A stretch of 64,000 nucleotides of DNA from Arenicola marina (GCA_964019135.1 OZ025255.1:7316001-7380000); one strand, 5' to 3'; counted from the first letter of the stretch, positions 21,966-33,549 are shown. Program-made: numbers and translations. The notes: generated by a model not told the origin, from the sequence alone.

Positions 21966-23348
21966 ATGCGAGTATACCGTCTGTGTATCCTTGGCACTGG
22001 GTGCTGGAGTACCGCACCGAATCAGTGTCCCGAGAGGGCTCCGAGGTGGGTGGGGACCACGGACGGTGAAATATTTAAACCCAACAGGAGTACCCAAGAA
22101 AAAAACCCCACACCTGCCGAAACAAAAGCACGAGAAGAACGATCCAATAAGAAACTTCGAACAAGCTCTCCTACACATCAACCAAATCAACAAAACGACA
22201 ATTTTTCAAGATTTTTGATGGCACACGCCACAAATCCAGATTTACCTCTTTCGAAATTGTCACCATTTGCACTGGATAAGGCCATCCAAAGTCTGGCCGG
22301 AGAACCAAAAGATGTCAAACGACTCCGCTCCGGTGACCTCCTCATCGAGGTCACACGGAAGAGTCATGCTGACAACCTCCTCCGAGCCACGACCCTCCTC
22401 CATATCCCAGTTACAATAACTCCTCACCGTACCCTCAACAATAGCCGAGGTGTCATCCGGTGCAGAGACCTACAAATGTGTTCTGACACAGAGATAGTTA
22501 CCGAGTTGGCCTCACAGAATGTCATGGAGGCCAAACGGATATCAATCACGAAAAATGGAGAAAGAATTCCAACAAATACTATAATTCTCACATTTGCATC
22601 CCACATCCCTCCTACAACAATAAAAGCTGGATACCTTCGTGTACCAGTCGACATCTATATACCAAACCCACTACGCTGTTTCCAATGCCAACGCTTCGGC
22701 CACGGAAAGAACAACTGCAGGAGGCAAGTCACCTGTGCTCGCTGTGGCGACGAGGGCCATGAAGAAACCTCCTGCAGCAAACCGAGTCACTGCGTAAACT
22801 GCAAAGGCAGTCACTACGCATACTCAAAACAGTGTCCAATGTGGCAAAAAGAAAAAGAGGTACAGACAATAAAAACTAAAAATTCCATATCCTATCCCGA
22901 AGCGAGAAAAGTAATAGAAAGTAGAACTACAAATGTAACTGGAAACAAAGCATTCGCTGAAGTGACGGGCTCGACCCAAACCAAATCCAATGAAACAACA
23001 CCAAAACCAAACATGGTTTCCATAGGGATAAACACTGTTTATTCTTGGCCACCAGATGCAGAATTCACAATTACAACAGAAACCCCAGAGGAGACAGGAA
23101 CATCCAGCCAGACAGAGCCCATGATAGAAATTCAAACAAAGACACCTGCAAAGAAACCTCCTACAAAATCCACTCCAAAACCCACCACCCACAAACTGAA
23201 CAAATCGAAACCAGCAAAACTAAACCGACCACCCAAGGGATCAACGGATCCCATCAAAGTACATAACAAATACTCGCAACTAGAGGAGGAGGACGATGAG
23301 GAAATGGAGACAAGAAAACACAAGGCAGATACGCCACCCATATCATAA
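21966..23348 (+). CDS. LINE ORF1: nucleic-acid-binding protein with three zinc knuckles, copy A
   Basis: 460 codons from the first ATG. The block SRFLMAHATNPDLPLSK (80-96) just before and across an internal ATG at 22218 looks like the conserved start of the family's ORF1, so translation probably begins upstream of 22218, though not necessarily at 21966. An RRM-like region follows (about 95-230). Knuckles are at C238-C251 (CX2CX4HX4C), C257-C270 (same spacing) and C276-C290 (CX2CX3HX6C). A Thr/Lys/Pro-rich tail and an acidic stretch (LEEEDDEEME) follow. In this family ORF1p coats the element RNA. The frame is intact. The stop at 23346-23348 is three bases before the ATG of ORF2, which suggests coupled translation. 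Confidence 0.88.
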   Translation: MRVYRLCILGTGCWSTAPNQCPERAPRWVGTTDGEIFKPNRSTQEKNPTPAETKAREERSNKKLRTSSPTHQPNQQNDNFSRFLMAHATNPDLPLSKLSPFALDKAIQSLAGEPKDVKRLRSGDLLIEVTRKSHADNLLRATTLLHIPVTITPHRTLNNSRGVIRCRDLQMCSDTEIVTELASQNVMEAKRISITKNGERIPTNTIILTFASHIPPTTIKAGYLRVPVDIYIPNPLRCFQCQRFGHGKNNCRRQVTCARCGDEGHEETSCSKPSHCVNCKGSHYAYSKQCPMWQKEKEVQTIKTKNSISYPEARKVIESRTTNVTGNKAFAEVTGSTQTKSNETTPKPNMVSIGINTVYSWPPDAEFTITTETPEETGTSSQTEPMIEIQTKTPAKKPPTKSTPKPTTHKLNKSKPAKLNRPPKGSTDPIKVHNKYSQLEEEDDEEMETRKHKADTPPIS

Positions 23349-26300
23349 ACCATGGCTTCCATTATACAATGGAATTGTCGATGAAATCCTCTTGCTAAAG
23401 CAGGACCACAACCCCATAGCGTTTTGTCTCCAAGAAACATTCATCAAAAACCAAGGCGATATAACAATTAGTGGATATACATCATATGATAATCTAGGAC
23501 TTAATACGGGAGATAAAATCACAGGCGGAGTTAGTATCCTTATAAAGGAGAAAACTCCACACAGCCAAATACCCTTGCAGACCAACCTACAAGCTATGGC
23601 CATACGAATAACATTACACAAAACCATAACCCTGTGCTCTATCTATATTCCACCTAATTTACGTCCAACACGACTAGAACTAGAAAATATAATAAAACAA
23701 CTTCCTGCGCCGTATATACTTCTTGGAGATTTCAATGCCCATCATACGATATGGGGTTGTAAAGACATACAACCCAAGGGCCGCCTGCTAGAGGACTTTA
23801 TCTTAAAAAACAATACCGTTCTGCTCAACGATGGCTCGATAACTTATATACACCCTGGGAATGGTGCCAAAACGGCTATAGACCTAACTATAGCCCATCC
23901 CAGTCTATGCCTTGATTTCAACTGGAAAGTGGAAGATGATCTTCACGGCAGTGACCACTTCCCTATCCTTCTTACTAGCCAATTTCCCGCTCCAGATGAA
24001 AATATTGCTCACTGGAAGCTAAATAAGGCTGACTGGACTGCTTTTAAAAAAATGTGCTTTGAAAAACTCACAACAGCCAACTTTCAAGGTATACCAGACC
24101 CAATAGCCCTCTTCAGCGAAATACTTCATAAAATAGCTGAAGACACCATTCCCAAAACCTCGACCAATCTCAAAATACAAAAGAAGCCATGGTTTAACGA
24201 TGAATGCCGTGAGGCCGTACAACAACGAAAACAGGCTCAGCGAGAACTCCAAATACATCCTACTCCAGGAAATATCCTCAAATATAAACAAGTGCGAGCA
24301 CAGACCCGCCGCACAATACGAACAACAAAAAGGGAATCCTGGAGAAACTATGTCTCCAAACTTGGAAATAAAACAACCACTAAGAAAACGTGGCGAGCCA
24401 TACAGAAGATCAGTGGGAAAAAAGCAAATAACAGCATAAACCACCTGATTCATGAAAACACAACCCTCACCGAACCAGTGCAAATAGCCAATACCTTGTC
24501 GAAAGCCTTTGCAACAAATTCTTCCTCCAAAAATTACACGGCTAAATTCCAAAGATACAAGGCGGTTAGTGAGAGGAAAAAACTCAATTTCAAATCCAAA
24601 AATGATGAATATTACAATAGCCTCTTCTCCATAGAGGAACTCCAGTCTGCCCTGAGGAAAACTAACAACACTTCTCCAGGGCCAGACAATATCCCATACC
24701 AATTCCTGAAACAACTACCCGATACATCCTTGGAACTTCTTCTCGACATATTCAACTTCATTTGGCAAACCGGGCAAATACCCCCATCGTGGAAAAAAGC
24801 GATAGTCATTCCTATCCCTAAGCCTGGGAAGGATCACACCAATCCTTCTTCTTACCGACCAATAGCTCTTACAAGCTGTATATGTAAAACACTAGAAAAG
24901 ATGATAAATAACCGCCTTACATATTTTCTGGAAACAAATAATATCATCACTAAGTTCCAGAGTGGCTTTCGACAAAACAGAAATACCACCGATAATTTAA
25001 TACGATTGGAGACCTATATACGCGAGGCATTCATCAAAAAAGAACACGTGGTGGCAGTATTCTTTGACCTTGAAAAGGCATATGACACCACATGGAAATA
25101 TGGTATTTTAAAAGACCTCCATGATATGGGACTCAGAGGTCATATGCCAAATTTTATTCAAGAATTCCTAAACAGACGTCTATTTCAGACAAGGGTCGGA
25201 ACTACCCTCTCCGAAGTATACGATCAGGAGATGGGGGTTCCCCAAGGCAGTATCCTATCTGTAACCCTTTTTAGTATTAAAATCAACAGCATCATAAAAT
25301 GTCTCACTAACAACATAGATCCTTCTCTATTTGTTGATGATTTTTTGGCCTGTTTCAGGTCCAAACATATGCACACAATAGAAAGGCAACTACAAATGAA
25401 CCTCAATAAGTTACAACAATGGTGCGATGAGAACGGATTTAAATTTTCAAAAACTAAAACAGTGTGTATGCACTTCTGTCAACTCCGGAAACTCCATCCG
25501 GAACCTGAACTTAAAATGAATGGGGATCAAATACCAGTTGTGCCAGAAACAAAATTTCTCGGCCTTTTATTCGATAAAAAACTGACTTTTATACCCCATA
25601 TCAAACAATTAAAACAGAAATGTACCAAAGCACTTAATATAATTAAAGTGCTATCTAACACAGAATGGGGAACAGAAAGAGAGACATTATTAAATATCTA
25701 CAGAGCCCTGATACGGTCACGGCTGGATTATGGGTCGATGATTTACGGATCAGCACGCAAATCATATTTGCAGATGCTGGACCCTGTGCACAACCAAGCA
25801 CTTCGTTTATGTCTGGGAGCTTTCCGCACATCTCCTGCGGAAAGCCTGTACGTGGAGTCTGCTGAGCCATCTCTATACTACCGTAGAGATAAATTAGCAC
25901 TACAATACGCACTTAAGCTCAAAACGAATCCCAATAATCCTACCTTTGAAGACTTATTCCATCCAAAGTTTACAACACTATTTGAAAACAAACCAAAGAC
26001 AATACCCACCTTTGGAATTCGAGTCAATAACCTTTTGACAAGATACAATATAAATTTCAACGATATACGAACCTGGCACCTCCCAGAAATCCCACCATGG
26101 GAAATGGAATCTCCAAAAGTTCTATTAGAACTAACAACTTACAACAAATCTGACACAGACCCATCACAATTTATAGAACTTAAACATGCTATTCACAATC
26201 AACACCCGAACCATTTCTCTATATATACCGATGGCTCAAAAGACTCCCACAGGGTGGGCGCTGCAGCTGTGGCTGGTGAACACCAGTGCAGCAACCGCCT

Positions 26301-27012
26301 CCCAGACCAATGTTCGATATACACCGCGGAAGCGGTGGCTCTAATGATGGCACTTGAATATGCAGAACAATCACTTCATGACAACTTTATCATATACTCA
26401 GATTCATTATCCTGTATACAAGCCATAAAATATCGGAAATATGAAAATCCCTTAATACAAGATATACTTATAAAATGTCATGATTTAATATGCAATGGAA
26501 AGGCGGTAGTGTTCTGCTGGATCCCTAGCCACATAGGCATAGAGGGCAACAGTCTAGCAGACGCTGCCGCCAAAGAAGCTCTAAATGACGACGTCCTTCC
26601 AGTCCAGTTTCCATACTCGGACTTGAAGCCGTACATCCAAAACGAAATTACTAAACATTGGCAGTCGTCCTGGGACGAGCAATCCTCCAACAAATTGCAA
26701 CGGCTTCAGCCTACTGTGGGTACCAAACGGCCAAGAATCCGCGGTAGGCGGAGGGACGTTGTCATTCAAAGACTCCGAATTGGACATACGTACCTTACCC
26801 ATTGCTACCTCCTCAAAGGAGAACCACCTCCCGAATGTGTTCCCTGTCAGGAACCCCTGACTGTGGAGCACATTCTGTTGAGGTGTGTTGACTTTCAACA
26901 AACAAGGGATCAATATTACAGAGCAGAAACTATAAAAGAACTATTTAATAATATACCACAGCAAAAGATTTTAGATTATTTATCGGCAATAAATCTAGTC
27001 CAGTGCATATGA
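23296..27012 (+). pseudogene. LINE ORF2: endonuclease, reverse transcriptase, RNase H; start region damaged, copy A
   Basis: Long open frame (1238 codons) whose first 20-odd codons are out-of-frame ORF1 sequence. The natural start is the ATG at 23352 in ideal context (ACCATGG). It encodes MASIIQWNCR, the usual start of this endonuclease including its catalytic Asn, and then meets a TGA in that frame. The long frame picks up at VDEILLLKQ, so a short deletion and frame change appear to have removed the junction. The rest is well kept: QETF, LLGDFNAH (D145, N147), GSDHFPI (D220), RT with GVPQGS and FVDD (679-682), RNase H with YTDGS (D979), AEAVAL, YSDS and NSLAD, then a CX2C...HX4C finger. As it stands it should not produce a complete endonuclease. 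Confidence 0.85.
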
Positions 27013-27437
27013 TATATCTAGTCAACGTTTACAGCCAAACAGTGCAAAAGATTTTAGATCATTTATCTACAATAAATCTAGTCCAATGCATATGATATAT
27101 TCAACGTTTGCTGCCAAACAGTGCATTTTGCTGTAATTATTAATCTCAAAAGCTTGGTTTTAAAAACCAACTCATGGTTTTATATTCTGACAATTTTTGA
27201 CTTTACCGTTTCGCCATTCTTCACTTTCATGGTTTTATGACAATCTACTCAATCATTTTACTTGATATCTTCAGGGTTTTATTAAACTATTAATCGATTC
27301 CACAAAGACTGCATTCATGGTTTTATTCATATCACATGTATTGATTTTCAGGGTTTTAATATTGACTAATATTGACCAGTATGGCACGATATAGCCTTCC
27401 AGGCTGAAAGTGCCGTTAAGCCCCAATCAAATCAAAC

Positions 27438-27887
27438 CATACATTCTAGGTATTGGTTTGGTCCTTACGCAATGTCAAAATGGCGATATTGTGAATTGTT
27501 CATACAATGAAGTTACAATTGGCAGCAATTAGATATGGGGTGGGAATGTTTTTGTCCGAGATGGAGTGGTCCACCACGGTGTGCACTGGTTTGAGAGATT
27601 CCAAATGGGACGTCAGATTAGGAGCAAAAGTCGGCACTAAATGATAGGGCATCTATGTAATGACTGGGAGGCTCTGCCACTCTCAAAGTAAGCTTATCCA
27701 TCCTAAAATGTCTCTGCATGTCTATCTGATATGGTTTGGCAATGGTGCCGGTACCGTTTACAATTTTCTGCTCACGGATCATATATCTTGAGATTGGGAA
27801 TGAGTTGGGAATTAAACAAGACTTCATTGTTTAATAGCTAGTGAACTCGGTTTTCAGCCACATGATGCTAGCTCATCTGTTCCCCAG
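27438..27887. other. Stretch between LINE and TPX2 exon, copy A
   Basis: Probable intron or flank. It ends in a pyrimidine-rich acceptor (CATCTGTTCCCCAG). Nothing else is recognised. Confidence 0.5.
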
Positions 27888-28082
27888 CTTCAGTTGGAGG
27901 AGAGTCAGGGACCCAAGCTGCGCCGCAAGCCCCTGTCCGTCCCGCGCCCGGGCATCCCCTTCCAGCCCAAACTGGTCCACAAGACGACAAAAGTGGCTCC
28001 ATTCTCCTTCGAGCAGCGAACCAAGGAAATGATGGCGCACAAGGAACAAGTGATCCAACAAGTCTACGAGGAGGAACGGCGG
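27888..28082 (+). CDS. TPX2: TPX2 exon (spindle assembly factor), single exon, copy A
   Basis: Acceptor TTCCCCAG at 27886-27887 opens a 195-bp, phase-0 exon encoding 65 residues. It includes RKPLSVPRPGIPFQPKLVH, KTTKVAPFSFEQRTKEM and KEQVIQQVYEEERR. This has the layout of the TPX2 repeat in animal TPX2 (PVPxYGVPFxPxI...EICPFSFDxRDKERQ in the human protein): a VPFxPK segment, the PFSF core and a charged helix. TPX2 binds microtubules, importin-alpha and Aurora A during spindle assembly. The donor is poor (CGGCGG then GTGGGG) and runs straight into the G-rich minisatellite, so the exon end is uncertain. No neighbouring exon of the same strand is visible in the window, so it may be a gene fragment carried in the tandem unit. 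Confidence 0.6.
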
Positions 28083-28215
28083 GTGGGGAGGGGGTGGCTG
28101 GTGATTAAGTTCTATTCTTATTATATTTATTCATAGTAGTACTAATTTATTGATACTGGGAAATATACAGGGATATATACATTGCATATAGATTAATGGA
28201 AGGATATATAAATAT

Positions 28216-30305
28216 ATGTAGCGCAGGGGTGGGGAGGGGGAAGCTGTAGCGCAAGGGTGGGGAGGGGGTAGCTGTAGCGCAAGGGTGGGGAACGGGTAGC
28301 TAGAATACATGGGTGGGGAGCGGGTAGCTAGAATACACGGGTGGGGAGCAGGTAGCTAGAATTCACGGGTGGGGAGCGGGTAGCTAGAATTCACGGGTGG
28401 GGAGCGGGTAGCTAGAATACACGGGTGGGGAGCGGGTAGCTAGAATACACGGGTGGGGAGCGGGTAGCTAGAATACACGGGAGGGGAGCGGGTAGCTAGA
28501 ATACACGGGTGGGGAGCGGGTAGCTAGAATACACGGGTGGGGAGCGGGTAGCTAGAATACACGGGTGGGGAGCGGGTAGCTAGAATACACGGGTGGGGAG
28601 CGGGTAGCTAGAATACACGGGTGGGGAGCGGGTAGCTAGAATACACGGGTGGGGAGCGGGTAGCTAGAATACACGGGTGGGGAGCGGGTAGCTAGAATAC
28701 ACGGGTGGGGAGGGGGTAGCTGGAATACACGGGTGGGGAGGGGGTAGCTGGAATACACGGGTGGGGAGGGGGTAGCTAGAGCACACGGGTGGGGAGGGGG
28801 TAGCTTGAGCACACGGGCGGGGAGGGGGTAGCTAGAGCACACGGGCGGGGAGGGGGTAGCTAGAGCACACGGGCGGGGAGGGGGTAGCTAGAGCACACGG
28901 GCGGGGAGGGGGTAGCTAGAGCACACGGGCGGGGAGGGGGTAGCTAGAATTCACGGGTGGGGAGCGGGTAGCTAGAATTCACGGGTGGGGAGCGGGTAGC
29001 TAGAATACACGGGTGGGGAGCGGGTAGCTAGAATACAAGGGTGGGGAGCGGGTAGCTAGAATACACGGGTGGGGAGCGGGTAGCTAGAATACACGGGTGG
29101 GGAGCGGGTAGCTAGAATACACGGGTGGGGAGCGGGTAGCTAGAATACACGGGTGGGGAGCGGGTAGCTAGAATACACGGGTGGGGAGCGGGTAGCTAGA
29201 ATACACGGGTGGGGAGCGGGTAGCTAGAATACACGGGTGGGGAGCGGGTAGCTAGAATACACGGGTGGGGAGGGGGTAGCTAGAATACACGGGTGGGGAG
29301 GGGGTAGCTAGAATACACGGGTGGGGAGGGGGTAGCTAGAATACACGGGTGGGGAGGGGGTAGCTAGAGCACACGGGTGGGGAGGGGGTAGCTAGAGCAC
29401 ACGGGCGGGGAGGGGGTAGCTAGAGTACACGGGTGGGGAGCGGGTAGCTGGAGTACATGGGTGGAGAAGGGGTAGCTGGAGCACACGGATGGGGAGGTGA
29501 TGGCTAGAGACCGGTGGGGATGGGGTGGCTTGAGAGGGGGTGGTTAGAGCACAGGTGTGGGGATGGGGTTACTGGAGCACAGGGGTGGGGAGGGGGTTAC
29601 TGGAGCACAGGGGTAGGGAGGGGTGGCGGGAGCGCAAGGGTGGGGAGAGGGTAGCTGGAACACAAGGTTCCAGAGGGGGTGGCTGGAGCACATGGGTGGG
29701 GAGGGGATAGCTAGAGCATACGGGTTGGGAGGGGGTAGCTGGAGACGGGTGGGGAGGTGTTGAGGAGGGGGTGGCTAGAGTCGGGTGGGGAGCTGGTGGC
29801 TAGAGACGGGTGGGGAGGGGTGGTTACAGACAGGTGGGGAGGGGGTGGCTAGAGATGGATGGGAAGGGGGTGGCTGGAGGCTGGTGAGGAGAGGGTGGCT
29901 GGAGGCGGTTGGGAGGGGGTAGCTGGAGCACAAGGGTGTGGAGGGGGTAGCTAGAGTACACGGGTGGGGAGGGGGTAGCTAGAGTACACGGGTGGGGAGG
30001 GGGTAGCTAGAGTACACGGGTGGGGAGGGGGTAGCTAGAGTACACGGGTGGGTAGGGGTAGCTGTAGCGCAAGGGTGGGGAGGGGGTGGCTGGAGTACAC
30101 GAGTGGGGGGGGGTGGCTATGGCTTGAGCACACGAGTGGGGAGGGGTGTGGCTAGAAGCGGGTTGGGAGGTTTGTGGCTGGAGCACACGGGTGGGGAGGG
30201 GCTAGCTGAAGCACACGGGTGGGGAGGGTTGACTGGTGGGAAGGGTGTGGCTAGAGACGGGTGGGGATGGGGTGGCTGGAGACGGGTGTTGATTGAGTGG
30301 CTGGA
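28216..30305 (+). repeat. 28-bp G-rich minisatellite, copy A (about 2.1 kb)
   Basis: Core unit of 28 bp: GGGTGGGGAGCGGG plus TAGCTAGAATACAC. It is very regular to about 29480, then degenerate to about 30305. Variant blocks carry GAGCACAC and GGGCGGGGAGGGGG. Each unit has three or more runs of at least three G. Apparent open frames in it are products of the repeat. Confidence 0.95.
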
Positions 30306-30810
30306 AACTAATTGATAATCTTATTATATTTATTGATATTAATACTAAATCATTAATACCGTGAAAAATACATATGAGGGATATAATTTGCATATAGATT
30401 AATGGAAGGATCTATAAATTGCATAAATAAATAAACAAAATTCAACAACATGTATTTATTTATTGAATGATTGAATATAAAAAAGAAAAGACATCGGGAA
30501 CAAAACACCTGGCCTAACGGAACTTAGTGCAGAAGTGCGGTAGCTTGGAGTTTTAGTTAAATCCTTTTAATTGGTCTTTATATATCTGGTCGTCTCTCCA
30601 ACCAGACAAGTCTGTCGAGAGGACGGTCCGTCATGGCCGTTTCTGCAAAATGAACAGAATATCAGCAGGTTTATAATCCGTTAAAGGCGGAAATGGTTTA
30701 TTAAGTGAAACAAGCAGTTGATGTTTACTAAAATATTTAATAAAATTTACGCAAATTAGCGAGCAAGTTGATACCATATAGAACAAGCTTCTTGATGTTT
30801 ACTAAAACCT
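30306..30810. other. AT-rich flank, no gene seen, copy A
   Basis: AT-rich sequence between the minisatellite and the first foldback element. It repeats TTGATGTTTACTAAAA (30718 and 30792) but shows no coding region. Confidence 0.5.
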
Positions 30811-31192
30811 GACATTTGCTCAACAATGGAGCACATGAGGACCCGAAGCAAGCGTTGGCCGTCTTTGCAGTCGCTATCTGTCCATATATGGACCTACGTG
30901 ATAACACCATGAAAGAACCCACCCCAAAGCATCTAAACCGTGCCAATACAAACTGATGGTTGTCCAACTAAGTGTAAAAATTTCGGCTCCTGCTCAAATG
31001 TCCCATCAGTTCGGATTAACACTATTTGGATACTCTGAGGTTACCCATTTCATAATATCAACACATAAATCCACAGATGAACCAATAACGCCCGTAGAGA
31101 TTGTCAAAGTCCACTTCAGCATTAACTTCGGCATCTGGAAACTAACGTCGAGCCGGTATGCTGGTCCTTTGTCGGGCTTCGCAATTGATGAC
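30811..31192. mobile_element. Diverged foldback element 1, copy A
   Basis: Begins GACATTTGC and ends with a decayed inverse (TTCGCAATTGATGAC). The left arm, read on the minus strand, resembles the right arm around AAAGTCCACTTCAG. It is a diverged relative of the element at 31642-32062, 869 bp away at the shared GTCTTTGCAG motif, with its left arm shortened. Confidence 0.5.
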
Positions 31193-31489
31193 ACTTTCAA
31201 CGAATTTGCGACGACGAAGACTTGTCAATTCCAACTAATAACCACAACTTTTGCCCTTGTAAAAAGTGAAAGCCATTTTCCACTCAAACGTTACGCTTGT
31301 ATTCACTCCCCGGTTCAGGTGATTTGATGGCAGTCTGCTTTAGGGGAGCGTCCGTCCTGTGTGGGTGCGTGATGGACGGGAGGTTGGTGCGTCAGATCTC
31401 CCACCAGACACGTCTGCAGATGACTTTGTCCGTTAGGGCCGTATCTACAAACTGAAGAGAATATCATCGTTTGAGAGAGTCCCATGTTT

Positions 31490-31523
31490 ATATGGTATCG
31501 CAGGGAACATCACGATACCATAT
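31490..31523. repeat. Short perfect hairpin, copy A
   Basis: ATATGGTATCG and its exact inverse CGATACCATAT around a 12-nt loop. The motif GATACCATATAGAAC also occurs at 30770, outside the hairpin. Confidence 0.7.
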
Positions 31524-31641
31524 AGAACAAAGACATGGCGACCAAGTGGAAATAGGCCTCAGGGTGTTCATCAAACATCAACGCATAGGATCTTAACTTT
31601 TTGAAACGACCTCGTCGCCGTAACTTCGTTGCAAGTCATTC

Positions 31642-32062
31642 GACATTTGCAAAACCCAACAATGGAGTCGCATAATGACCCGAAGTAGGCCCCGAAATAC
31701 CGAAGTAAGCGCCGAAATGAACTTTGGCTGTCTTTGCAGTCGCTATCTGTTCATATATGGACCTACGTGATAACACCATGAAAGAACCCACCCCAAAGCA
31801 TCTAAACCGTGCCAATAAAAACTGATGGTTGTCCAACTAAGTGTAAAAATTTCGGCTCCTGCTCAAATGTCCCATCAGCTCGGATTAACACTATTTTGAT
31901 ACTCCGAGGTTACCCCTTTCATAATATCAACACATAAATCCACACCTGAACAAAAAGCTCCCGTAGAGACAGTCAAAGTCCACTTCAGCGTTAACTTCAG
32001 CATCGCGGAGCTAACGTCGAACCGTTATGCGGTCCCATTGTAGATTCTTTGCAAATGTTGAC
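31642..32062. mobile_element. Diverged foldback element 2, copy A
   Basis: Long imperfect inverted repeat with arms of about 120 nt (about 31642-31765 and 31935-32062). Ends are GACATTTGCAAA and TTTGCAAATGTTGAC. On the minus strand the left arm carries CCAAAGTTCATTTCGGCGC and the right arm on the plus strand carries TCAAAGTCCACTTCAGCG. Open frames on both strands here look like side products of this symmetry. No target duplication was identified. Confidence 0.6.
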
Positions 32063-32337
32063 TGTCAACGAAGTGGCGGAGACTATAGGAAGTTTCAAAC
32101 CCAACCTCAGAATCCAAGCTACGTTTGTGAACAAAACTGCCCGCCCATCACCACTCAACCATTACGTCGCTGTCCGTCTGCTGAGCTCAGCAGATTTGCC
32201 TACAATCGCCTTAGGCCCGCACTTGTTCAAATGAAAATTTTGAAAGAATCACGCTTTCCCTTAATAATGGTCTAACATAAGACCGTATCGTGCCATCCAG
32301 GTAATGTTCAATCACAACTGCTAAAATCCGTGCAAGT

Positions 32338-32507
32338 TGACGATTCCGCAGTACTTGAACCCTGAAAGTGAGTAATCATGCGAGTGTATTGATCAATCGC
32401 AGCTGCTACAAATTCTTGTAAGCTGACGATTCCGCAGTACTTGAAACCTGAAAGTGAGTAATCATGCGAGTGTATTGATCAATCGCAGCTGCTACAAATT
32501 CTTGTAA
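32338..32507. repeat. 85-bp tandem duplication, copy A
   Basis: TGACGATTCCGCAGTACTTG occurs at 32338 and 32423. The two copies are nearly identical. Confidence 0.85.
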
Positions 32508-32824
32508 GCTACTGGCGAATGACGCTCCATTTTGGAACTCTTCAAGGATGAAGGTAATAATGTACTTTAGCAGACGACAACTGTCTGTCACACTCAGCTG
32601 AAGCTAGCTGAGTCTGTCGGGATGTAATAACAGAAGGAGAGGAAGAGGAAACCAAACTTGACAGAGGTTTTGTGTCTTCCCCGGGTGACAGAAGTAGACA
32701 GTCAAACGGAAAGAGCTTATAAACGTCGCCAAGTAGCGCTGAGCAGCACCTGTCGAGGTGAGCACAATGGCGGATCCAGCAATTTGTAAAGGGAGGGGTC
32801 CATGGGAAACCTGCGAACGATGTG

Positions 32825-33549
32825 GCGGTGGGGGGGGGGGGGGGGCTGAACGAGGGGGTGGGGGGCGGGGGGTACACGCCTCAGATGGCTTAAGTTTGGC
32901 ATTAAAAATGGCATTCTTTCTCATTCCTCCGCGCGCATATTGCCGTTCAAACGGTACGATCAAAATCTGGCACAAGAGCATAGGCCGAATCAGGGGCGGA
33001 TCTAGCGGCGGGTGGGGGCGCAGGTTAGGGGTGTTTCACTGTAAAAGTCTGGCTTCACGGCGAAGTACACCGCAAAGTGACATGTTGCAGGTGCAACCCA
33101 GTGGCAGTAACCCACCCCTTCAACCAAATGGATGTTTAAGGCGAAATTTATCAAGGACCCTTATGCCGTTTTCCCCCGCAAAATCAAGGCCATCTGATCC
33201 GTCACCCCCCCCCCCCACCCCCACCGACCCTCGGCTGCTAGTTTTTAGACATCGCCCCCCCCCCCCACGTTTCCAGATTAAATTCCCTGCTAGGCGCGAT
33301 CTAAATCTATTTCTCGCGAATATTTCTTTTTGGGTATTATTGATGAAAAAGATATCCCCATAGAGCGGATGGTTACAAACTTCTGACCGGAGGGGGGGGG
33401 GGGGAGGCTCTGAAAATGTGAGTTCATAGACGGGCGGATTTTGGAGGTAAAACGCCCCGACCGAGCGAATTTCGATGGTAAAACCTCGACCGAGCGGATG
33501 GGGGAGGAGGGGGGGCTTTACCGCGGACCCCCCACCCCCCCAAACCGAG
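32825..33549. repeat. Cluster of long G and C homopolymers, copy A
   Basis: Poly-G at about 32830-32845, poly-C at about 33206-33216 and 33256-33267, poly-G at about 33391-33403, and a C-rich end at 33519-33540. Tract lengths differ from the copy B counterparts (57210-57932). Open frames of Pro or Gly runs here are not genes. Confidence 0.85.

Larger units (their letters stand above)
21966..27437 (+). mobile_element. I/Nimb-type LINE, near full length, copy A
   Basis: Two-ORF non-LTR element: ORF1 with three zinc knuckles, then ORF2 with endonuclease, reverse transcriptase and RNase H. It ends in GTGCCGTTAAGCCCCAATC and a short CAAAT-type tail. RNase H plus CCHC ORF1 places it in the I group (I/Nimb-like). 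The 5' end is uncertain, roughly 21,880-21,970. The 3' UTR carries an 83-bp tandem duplication (26961 and 27044) that overlaps the ORF2 end. Copy B carries the same element at 47831-53302. Confidence 0.88.
13863..33549. repeat. Large tandem unit, copy A (19,687 bp)
   Basis: Starts CAATAAATTAAGTACCCC, as do copies B (33550) and C (57933). The A/B and B/C joins contain no N. In the 5-kb I/Nimb LINE, A and B differ by two coding substitutions. Because the array is tandem, the boundary is set only by the gap and is arbitrary. Confidence 0.93.

Noticed and set aside
24019-24714. 231-codon frame antisense to the LINE ORF2
   Set aside because: Shadow of the real coding strand; rich in Phe, Ser and Cys as expected from antisense Lys/Asn codons.
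28636-28842. Pro/Leu-rich open frame and nearby Gly-rich frames in the G-rich region
   Set aside because: Products of the 28-bp minisatellite; no start context or conservation beyond the repeat.
30956-31327. 123-codon plus-strand frame and its minus-strand partners
   Set aside because: Explained by the inverted-repeat structure of the foldback elements.
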